Shown piece after piece: positions 15,967-23,500 of a stretch of 24,605 nt of DNA. A model generated the notes under the pieces. It did no database searches. It was not told where the DNA came from and saw nothing but the letters and a program-made list of their open reading frames with translations. How positions within the stretch are numbered: position 1 is the first letter of the stretch; every line of letters starts with the position of its first letter. The position numbers were made by a program, and so were the translations under genes. The DNA comes from CAMBDR01 sp046597185. Lineage in GTDB: Bacteria > Pseudomonadota > Gammaproteobacteria > Burkholderiales > Burkholderiaceae_D. Location: NCBI GenBank assembly GCA_046597185.1, contig JBKJLF010000252.1, positions 1 to 24,605 of the forward strand, read 5' to 3'.

Positions 15967-15983
15967 AGCCAACAAATTTGGCT
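15967..15983. promoter_or_regulatory. Inverted repeat AGCCAA-N5-TTGGCT
   Basis: A perfect 6-bp inverted repeat lies 48 bp upstream of the kinase/cyclase start. It overlaps a second repeat, TTGGC-AA-GCCAA (15961-15972). Position and symmetry fit an operator, but no binding protein is known. Confidence 0.4.
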
Positions 15984-16025
15984 CTTTGTATTCTATTAGA
16001 TTTTATCAGCGGATGTGCAGAATTT

Positions 16026-16041
16026 GGTAATGATTATTACC
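16026..16041. promoter_or_regulatory. Inverted repeat GGTAAT-N4-ATTACC
   Basis: A perfect 6-bp inverted repeat lies about 107 bp upstream of the kinase/cyclase start. It could be an operator for a dimeric regulator. No regulator gene is adjacent. Confidence 0.4.
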
Positions 16042-16359
16042 TGCATACTGACTCTGAAAACCATTCAATCTGATTCGATTGGAAGGGTGTCAGTTTCCAT
16101 TACTTTACGTGCCTGCGAAGACAGCGGACGCTAACCATTCACGAATAAATAATCACGAATTAGTGGTGTTTAAATAATGCAATTTACCGAAGAAAGCGAT
16201 CATTGAAAAATATACAAAACTATTCCACTTGCAAAATATGATGGTATGCATCAAACAACATAAAATTCTCCGCATCTGGATGATTTACTGTTGTTATTTA
16301 ACCTCGATTCACAATGATCACAGCGCAGCAATATTTTTTATTTGTAATCAAACTCGTGA

Positions 16360-17703
16360 TCAAATTCCCAAGGTACGGCGCACCCAGGCCAGCGGTTTGC
16401 GTAGCACGTGGTAAATCAGGGGTGCCCAGTCGCCATAGATTTTGGCGGTGCCCTTTAAACCAATCCGGGGCGGGGTTTGGTTGGCGAGGAAATCCGCCTT
16501 CAAAAAGTAAGCCACGAAGCCTTCGGCTGCCATCACCGGTTCGTAACTGGCTTGTACCAGACTGGCATCCAGCGGGCTGAGCGGTGCCACATTCAGGTAG
16601 AGTTTAACGCTGGCACCGGGGTCGAGGTTAAGCGCGTCATCGACCGCCAAATGGATCGCCACTTGCACCCGCTTGGGGTCGGCCAATTGCACAATCCGCT
16701 CGCCCGTTTGCACCGGGCGGCCGATCCAGTCATTCGGATCAGAAAACACCACGATGCCGGCCTCGGGCGACTTCACTTGCACCCGCGCGGCCAAATCTTT
16801 GGTGTAATCGGCTTCGGCTTCTTTTTCTTCCAGCTTGGCTTTGAGCGACGATAAATCGGCCTTGCTGGCCAGGTCGGAAAAGGCTTTTTGGGTGACGCGC
16901 AAGTAATCTGCTTCGGCCACGGCGCGCGCTTTGGCGGCCACTTCATTGCGGTTGCGCACATTGGTGTCATCCAGCGCAAACAACAGGGTATCGGCATTCA
17001 CCGCCTGATTGGGGGTGACAAAAAAGCGCGCCAACACGCCATCGCTGGGCGCGGCGATCAGTTTGGCGTCTTTGCCGACAATTTCCGCCGGGGCCAACAC
17101 GGTTAAGCGCATCGGCAGCGCAGCCAGCACGATTAAGGCCAACCACAACCATTTACGCTTGAACAAATTGGGCAGGCTGTGCAGCATTTGCCACCACCAG
17201 GGCGTAGCGGCACGCCAGGCCCATAAACCTTGCCCATAGACAAAAGCCAAGCGCTCCAGCAAGGCCAGTTCGTGTTGAATCGGGGCTTGTTCAAAGGCCA
17301 GCCACAGCCCGCCATTACTGCCGCCCTCGGGGGTGCGCAAGGGTAGTGCGACCACGTGCTCGGGCATCCATTCGCGCCAACCGTCTTGCAAGGCTTCGGG
17401 CAGGGTATCGATGCTGACGGCTTGCGCTTTGCCGGGTTCGAAGTTGAGCGTGCGCAAAACCTGGTTCAGCCATTGCCGAAAGGGGGAATCGCCACCCAAA
17501 TCGGCCAGGCCGGAAACCAATTCCAAATGAGGGGTGCCCTTTTCTTCTTGCCGCCATAACACGGCTTGCCGATAGCGCACAATGCGCCAGGTGTCGTTGA
17601 CGGCAATAAATTCGATGGCGCTGGCGCTCGCGGCTTGCCGTACCTCTTGCTCAATTTGCAGCAGGCTACCAATTGCATCGACATCTATTTGTGGCTGTGC
17701 CAA
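16360..17703 (-). CDS. HlyD-family periplasmic adaptor with N-terminal GAF-like region
   Basis: The 447-aa protein has a cytoplasmic N-terminal region (about 1-165) resembling the GAF-like part seen in some large HlyD-type adaptors. A single membrane segment (WLWLALIVLAALPMRLTVLAP, about 180-200) follows. Then come the adaptor elements: APAEIVGKDAKLIAAPSDGVLARFFVTPNQAV (biotinyl-lipoyl-like), a coiled coil (about 250-300, LKAKLEEKEAEADY), VKSPEAGIVVFSDPNDWIGRPVQTGERI, and a barrel end. The start is a TTG with GGGAG eight bases upstream. It is the last gene of the adhesin-TolC-adaptor operon. It would bridge an inner-membrane transporter to the TolC channel; that transporter is not in this window. 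Confidence 0.85.
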   Translation of the reverse strand: MAQPQIDVDAIGSLLQIEQEVRQAASASAIEFIAVNDTWRIVRYRQAVLWRQEEKGTPHLELVSGLADLGGDSPFRQWLNQVLRTLNFEPGKAQAVSIDTLPEALQDGWREWMPEHVVALPLRTPEGGSNGGLWLAFEQAPIQHELALLERLAFVYGQGLWAWRAATPWWWQMLHSLPNLFKRKWLWLALIVLAALPMRLTVLAPAEIVGKDAKLIAAPSDGVLARFFVTPNQAVNADTLLFALDDTNVRNRNEVAAKARAVAEADYLRVTQKAFSDLASKADLSSLKAKLEEKEAEADYTKDLAARVQVKSPEAGIVVFSDPNDWIGRPVQTGERIVQLADPKRVQVAIHLAVDDALNLDPGASVKLYLNVAPLSPLDASLVQASYEPVMAAEGFVAYFLKADFLANQTPPRIGLKGTAKIYGDWAPLIYHVLRKPLAWVRRTLGI

Positions 17704-17717
17704 AACTTCACTCCCTT

Positions 17718-17735
17718 GGCGCGATCAATCGCGCC
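17718..17735. promoter_or_regulatory. GC-rich hairpin between the two adaptor genes
   Basis: GGCGCGA-TTGA-TCGCGCC (minus strand) is a perfect 7-bp stem with a 4-nt loop. It is followed at once by the AAGGGAG ribosome-binding region of the TTG-started adaptor gene. There is no T-tract, so it is not a classic terminator. It may stabilise the upstream mRNA or limit translation of the last gene. Confidence 0.5.
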
Positions 17736-17752
17736 TGCATCAATGTGTGGAT

Positions 17753-18562
17753 CTATTTTTTGGGCGCATCGGGGAAGATTGCCAAACCGCTCATGCCGGG
17801 CAATAAACCATCGATATTGCCCACCACGTCGGCTTCAATTTCGATCGATTGGCTGACCGCATCGACCTTGCCGTTCATGCGCGCCACTTTGGCGTCGTAT
17901 TTTTTACCGGTTTCTTCAATTTGCATGGAAAACGCGGTGCCGACTTTGGCCCAACTGAGCCACATTGACGGGATGTGTAATTGCGCCTTCAATTTTTTAT
18001 CGTTGACGATTTCGATCAGGGGTTGGCCAATATTGACGCTTTCAAATGGCTTGACATGCAATTTGGTCACGCGGCCAGAAAACGGCGCGCCGATTTGACA
18101 CAAGCGCAGTTGCGCCTGATACAACTGGATTTGCGCCTTGAATTTTTCCGCGCCCGAGGCCGCTTGCTGCACTTCCAACTCACTCACCGATTGCATGGCT
18201 TGCATTTTCAGACGCGCTTCATAGGTTTGCTGGGCACCGTAAAATTCGGCTTTCGCCATTTTTAAATGCGCGTCCTGCTCTTCACAAACAAAACGCAACA
18301 GCGATTGCCCGGCTTTGATCGGCGCGCCCAAGCGCACGCCGATTTGTTCGATACGCCCGGCCATTTGCGCGGCCAGCACGCTTTCCTGTTCTGCCAGCAC
18401 CAACACCCGGATACTGCCTGTTGCCGACATTTTGGCGGCAGCAGGGACACTTGCAGCAGGGCCGGGGTTGGTGACCGCGATGGCGGATGCGGGCCCCAGG
18501 GTGTGTAATCCAAGCCAGGCGCACAGGCCTGGCACTACCATTACTGCTTGATACAATTTCAT
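17753..18562 (-). CDS. Periplasmic adaptor (HlyD/RND-type membrane fusion protein)
   Basis: The 269-aa protein has an N-terminal signal-like segment (MKLYQAVMVVPGLCAWLGLHTLGPASAIA). A lipoyl-like half (MAGRIEQIGVRLGAPIKAGQSLLRF), a short helical hairpin (about 110-160), the second half APFSGRVTKLHVKPFESVNIGQPLIEI, and a beta-barrel ending follow. A longer frame to 18739 overlaps the TolC gene and is not supported. Of the close ATGs, 18562 has GAAAG at proper spacing and gives the best signal peptide; 18568 is the alternative. It follows the TolC gene by 20 bp. Shorter than most adaptors, it probably pairs with the second adaptor downstream. Confidence 0.85.
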   Translation of the reverse strand: MKLYQAVMVVPGLCAWLGLHTLGPASAIAVTNPGPAASVPAAAKMSATGSIRVLVLAEQESVLAAQMAGRIEQIGVRLGAPIKAGQSLLRFVCEEQDAHLKMAKAEFYGAQQTYEARLKMQAMQSVSELEVQQAASGAEKFKAQIQLYQAQLRLCQIGAPFSGRVTKLHVKPFESVNIGQPLIEIVNDKKLKAQLHIPSMWLSWAKVGTAFSMQIEETGKKYDAKVARMNGKVDAVSQSIEIEADVVGNIDGLLPGMSGLAIFPDAPKK

Positions 18563-18582
18563 GACCATGCTTTCTGTTTCAA

Positions 18583-20505
18583 TTACGGCTGGGCGGTGCG
18601 CAACATGCCAGCGATTTTGACGGCAGCCGATTCGGTCGCGGCATCGCCAAACAAGGCCCAGGAATTGGGCACGCTGTCGGAAATCACCGAGCGATAGGGC
18701 AAGGTGCCCAGCACTTGTTCGCCCCGCGAGACGGTCCACACCAGCTCCACCGGACGCACGCCACCGCGTGCCTCGCCAACCGTGGTTTGAGCGCTGACCA
18801 GCACCGCGCTGCTGGCATCATCCGATACCTGCGCGCCTTGTTCATGCAACTGATTGCGCAACAGTGTGGCTAAATCCAGTTTGCTACCGCTGGGTGCGGC
18901 GATGGCAGCCACCGCCACCACGGGTTTGGGGCCAACTTGGGCAATGGTATTGAAACGGGTTTCGCGCCAGGCCAAATCAGCCTGTTCAAGCTGTTTGCTG
19001 AAGGTTTTGGTGTCGGCGGTTTTGGGCACATCGGGTATCAGATCGGCCCCCACCGAGTTAGCCACCCGGGCATAGGCGGTTTGCAGTGCCGCCAGCGAGG
19101 CATAGCGCTGCATGTCGGACAAGGCTGATTTGACTTCGGTACGCAAGACTTCCATTTCCGATTCGGCGTTGGCACGGCTGGCGGCGCGGGTGTTTTTCTC
19201 GATGCGGGAATCGACATCGGCGGCTTGTACGCTGAGTAAATAATCTTCATGCGCTTCTTTATAGCGACGAGCGGCAATGCGCACCTGGGTCAGTACCGCC
19301 ATACCCAAGGCCACGCGGCGGGTTTCGTCAAGCTGGCTTTGCACTTCGGCGTTGCGCTTGAGGGTTGGATAGGAGAAGGCGCGCAGCAAATTGAAGGAAA
19401 TGGTGCCAGTGGCTTCGGTCCAGCTATTGTGGAACAAGAATTTGTTACTGTCGTGGTTGCCGGACAGATTCAAATCAATACCCGGCAAAATCGATAGCAA
19501 GGCACGGCGCGCTTCGAGTACCGAGATTCGTTTACGGTAATCTTCTTCGCGCAGTTCAGGGCGGTTTTTCAGGGCCGCCAAATCCATCGCATCCAAGTCA
19601 TCCATGGCACGCATATGGATGGCGTCTTTTTCCTGCCCGCCGCTGGTGAGCTTCAGATTGGTTCCCGGACGCACATTGATCAATGCCGCCAACTCGGTTT
19701 GCGCCAGCACCAAATCCTGACGCCGGGCCACGATTTGCTGGTGCAAATCGAGCAAGGAACGCTGGAATGACAGCGCTTGCAGCGGGGGCAACAGGCGCTC
19801 TTTTTCCATGCGCTCACTGCGGCCAATGGCTTCGCGCACGCGTCCCATCAAGCCATCAAGACGCGGCAGTGCTTGCTGTGCGCCATAGGCACGCCAGAAC
19901 GCCTGGCGCACATCCTGCGAAATGTTTTGCACGACTTTGCGCTTGCGCTCTTCGGCAATCAAGACCTGGTTGGCTTGCTGCTGGGCCCGCACATAGCTGA
20001 CACCAAAATCGAGTACATTCCAGGCCAGTACCGCATTTTCGGTATGGCGATTGCGTTCCTGGCCGCCGCTAAATATCCGGCTTTCGACCCCGCTAGCCAG
20101 ATCGACGGAATGCGACCCGGCATCGTTGCTGCGCGAATCATAGCCCGCCGACAGGGTCAGACGCGGCAACATGTCGAATTTGGCGACATCGAGTTGCGCG
20201 TTGGCCATGGTTTGTTCCATGGCGCGCAAACGATAGTCATAGTTGTATTTCAGGGCCCGGGCAAATGCGTCGTGCAAGCTCAGTTCCGCACTGACTGGCT
20301 CGACATCTTTAAACAGGGTTTGCAGATCCTGTTGAACCCGGCTCTGGCGCTGTTCATCGGTTACCGGCTCTGGCACCACGGCACAACCGCCCATGGCCAG
20401 CAACAAGGCTGCAACGGGCAGCAAGCGCAGGTTCAAGCTCGCTTTAGCGGCTTGGGTAAAGTTCAATTTAGTTGCCAATTTCATCCCCTTGTCATTATTC
20501 ATCAT
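18583..20505 (-). CDS. TolC-family outer-membrane channel with extra C-terminal domain
   Basis: The protein has an export signal ending LLLAMGGC, which suggests a lipoprotein although the -3 residue is unusual. Two TolC/OEP repeats follow: LHDAFARALKYNYDYRLRAMEQTMANAQLDVAKFDMLPRL, and later AALKNRPELREEDYRKRISVLEARRALLSILPGIDL. These give the usual coiled-coil barrel (about 60-480). About 130 residues beyond it (from KPVVAVAAIAAPSGSKLDLATLL) form an additional domain that standard TolC proteins lack. ATGs at 20526, 20505 and 20484 are possible; I chose 20505 because GGTGA lies seven bases upstream. The gene follows the adhesin stop at 20519, with possible overlap. It is the exit duct for the type I-like secretion system in this operon. 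Confidence 0.88.
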   Translation of the reverse strand: MMNNDKGMKLATKLNFTQAAKASLNLRLLPVAALLLAMGGCAVVPEPVTDEQRQSRVQQDLQTLFKDVEPVSAELSLHDAFARALKYNYDYRLRAMEQTMANAQLDVAKFDMLPRLTLSAGYDSRSNDAGSHSVDLASGVESRIFSGGQERNRHTENAVLAWNVLDFGVSYVRAQQQANQVLIAEERKRKVVQNISQDVRQAFWRAYGAQQALPRLDGLMGRVREAIGRSERMEKERLLPPLQALSFQRSLLDLHQQIVARRQDLVLAQTELAALINVRPGTNLKLTSGGQEKDAIHMRAMDDLDAMDLAALKNRPELREEDYRKRISVLEARRALLSILPGIDLNLSGNHDSNKFLFHNSWTEATGTISFNLLRAFSYPTLKRNAEVQSQLDETRRVALGMAVLTQVRIAARRYKEAHEDYLLSVQAADVDSRIEKNTRAASRANAESEMEVLRTEVKSALSDMQRYASLAALQTAYARVANSVGADLIPDVPKTADTKTFSKQLEQADLAWRETRFNTIAQVGPKPVVAVAAIAAPSGSKLDLATLLRNQLHEQGAQVSDDASSAVLVSAQTTVGEARGGVRPVELVWTVSRGEQVLGTLPYRSVISDSVPNSWALFGDAATESAAVKIAGMLRTAQP

Positions 20506-20518
20506 TCGTGATTCACCA

Positions 20519-23500
20519 TTACTCATTGATCAATTCAACCGCTTCGGTCGAACTGCGAAGGCGTTGCGCCAGCAGCAAATGCTGCAATGTTGCATTGCCG
20601 CTGGCACTAAAACGTGCGCCTTCACGCTGTATTTGTTGCGACAGGGCAGGTGCGCCCTCAGACTCATGCGGGTCTGCTGCTTGCCAATCGTCAGCGTTCA
20701 AGCCCTCGTTGGTCTGGTTGCGCTGCCCCAACAAGCCCAGCGCCGACAGTAGGTCGCGGCCACTGCCAATTGCTGACAGCTTGACCGGAGCGCCTTTGTC
20801 AGTGCTGCTGGAACGGCCTTCATTGGCGACTTTGCTATTGCGCAAATGGAAGCTGGCCGAGACTTCATTGCCCTTGCTATCGCGTGCTACTACCCGAATG
20901 ATCAGATCGGTTGGCGCATTGCCCGGTGGGGTACCGTTGAAGGTGCCAGTGGCGGCATCAAAGCGCAGCCATGAAGGCAGGGCTTGCTCGGTTTTGCCAT
21001 CGCTACTGAGCATAAAGGCGGAAAGGGTCACTGGCGAACCGTCACTGGTGATAAAGGTATCACGCGGGATGGTGAAGCTGATGGCTTGTCCGGGCGCAAA
21101 GCGGGTATCCGTCAATGGCCGACTCTGTACCAATGGTGATAGCAAGCTACTGCTGTCTGGCAAAGAATCACGGTTATTACCCGACCCCATGTCACCACGG
21201 GCTTCGCTGGCGGCACGCGCAATCGGGGTCTGCGCCACGTCGCCATTGAGCGCGCCGCTCACTGGCAGCGCTGCTGCAAATTCGGATTCGGCCGGTGTTA
21301 CATGTGGAATCGGGTCAGGCAAGGGGTGGGAATTGTCAGTGCGCGGCAGCGGCAAGGTTATGACGATGGTGCTTGCTGCCGAGGCGGCGCTGACATTGCC
21401 CGCCGGATCGGTTGCGGTAGCGGTAACCTGATGATTGCCTGGGCTCAGGGTGACGCCGGATACCGTCCAGTTGCCAGCCGGATTGACCGTGGCGCTACCG
21501 ACTGCGGTGCCATCGGCAAATATCGTGATCACGCTGCCGGGAATGCCATCGCTACCACGCAGTACCACATTGGTCGATGTGCTATTGGTGCCGCCATCGG
21601 CCAAACGGGGTGCTGTGGGTACGGCCGGGGCACGGGTATCGATGTTGATTGGCAAACCCTGGGAAGACGGCCCGGTGTTATTGGCCGCATCGGTGGCACG
21701 CACGGAAATAACATGGGAGCCATCCTCTAGTGGCACACTGGCAGTAAAGCGCCAGTTGCCCGTGGCGTCAGTGACAGCCACACCCAGCAGCGTGGCACCG
21801 TCAAACACGCTGACTTTGCTGCCGGGCTCGGCGGTGCCGCTCCAGGTCGGGCGGTTATTGGCGGTAATGTTGTCGGTGTTTGAGCTACCGGTATCGCTGG
21901 CAGTGGCCAGATCGGGCTGCGAGGGTGCGGCAGGCGCGACGGTATCGAGCGCCAAATCGAGCGAAGCCCCGGCTGCATTCGCGTTGCCAGCGGCATCACT
22001 AAAGGCACCGACATTCACACTCACCCGGCCAACGCTGGCCACGTCGGTGGTGGGAGTAAAGGTCGCGGTATAGTTGCTGCCGCTACCGCTAAAGTTCGAC
22101 AGGGTGCCGCCGGTGACGGCAATATCGCTGACGTTAAAATCGGTGGCATTTTCAGAGAGCACAAACTTTAAGATGGCAGACTCACCGGCACCGAGTGCGG
22201 TCTTGTCAGCGCTGATGGCAATGCTTGGGGTAATGGTGTCGCTTGCCAGGGTCACACTGGCCCCGGTTTTGTTGGCATTGCCAGCAAAATCACTAAATTT
22301 GCCCTCAACCACGCTGACGCTCACATTGCCCGCCGTATTGGGGGTGGGAGTAAAGTCGGCCTGGTAGTCTTTGCCATTACCACTTTCACGGAAGTTGCTC
22401 AATGTACCGCCACTAACGGCCACATCGGCCAGGGTGAAGTCGCTTGCCGCTTCACTCAAGCTAAAGCTGATGGTGGCGGTTTGCCCGGCACGCAAGGCGC
22501 TACTGCTGCTGCTCATGTTAATGGTGGGGGCAATGCTATCGACGCTTAAGTTGAGTGACGTTGCCAAGGCATTGGCATTGCCTGCCGCATCGGTAAATTG
22601 GCCTGTGGCAATGCTCAAAATACCATCCAAGGTGCTGGCCGGCGTGGGCACAAATTTGGCAGTGTAACTTTTGCCGCTGCCCGTAAAGTCTGACAAAGTA
22701 CCACCTTGCACCACAATATCGCTGGCGCTGAAATTGGATGCGCTTTCCGACAGGGTAAAGGTGACGATGGCCGTTTCACCGGCTTTCAAGGCAGGATGAT
22801 CGCTGCTGATCGCCACCACAGGGGCAAGGGTGTCAATGGCGTAGGCATTGGAGCTGGTCGTGCCCACGCCTTTATTCGGCGCAGCGGTCTGGTAACCGGT
22901 GTTATTGAGCACAACGTGGTTATTGGCAAATTCGACGCCGGCATCGGGCGTGAGGGTTGCGGTCCAGGTGATACCGCCATCACCGCTACTTAAGCCGGAC
23001 AAGGTCGCGTGATCGACTGTAAAGTCCGCCAGATCGACACCGGTTACCGCTTGCGAGAAGGTGACTTTGACCTGGGAGGTGGCACCGATGTTCAAATTGC
23101 TGGAAATGACTTCCACCTTGGCGGTCGGCACCATGGTATCGATCGTGTAGTTGCTCGTGCTGCTGGCCGCGCCGAACAGATTGCCAGCCAGATCGGTCAC
23201 GCTGCCCGCTTTGAGGGTGATGATATTGCTCAGGTCTTTGATCTCGACGGTGGGGGTGAACGTGCCTGTCCAGGTTATGCCGCCATCAGACGAACTGACA
23301 TTGCTAAGGGTGCCGTTATCGATCATCAAATCGCTATTGTCGAAATTACTGACCGCTTCGCTAAAGGTAATGGTAAGGAGTGACGCTTCACCGGCCACCA
23401 GGGCGCTATCAGCCAGCGCCACGGTGGCGGTGGGGACGATGCTATCGACGCTCGCGTTGCTCGAATCAGCCGTGGTCTTGGTATTGCCTGCGTTATCGAG

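Larger units (their letters stand above)
15920..16359. other. 440-bp intergenic region with candidate operators
   Basis: No gene is supported here; short frames on the plus strand have no family resemblance. The region is AT-rich and separates the end of the secretion operon from the first gene of the TOMM cluster, both on the minus strand, so it should hold the cluster promoter. I found two inverted repeats near the kinase/cyclase start and a direct repeat of AACCATTCA (16059 and 16133). I saw no convincing -35/-10 pair and no strong terminator for the upstream operon. Confidence 0.6.

Noticed and set aside
18563..18739. 59-residue extension of the first periplasmic adaptor
   Set aside because: It overlaps the TolC gene's coding end and hides the signal peptide that begins at MKLYQAV.
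20472..21431. A 319-aa plus-strand frame opposite the adhesin C-terminus
   Set aside because: Shadow frame of GC-rich repeat coding; Ser/Ala/Leu-rich with no motif.
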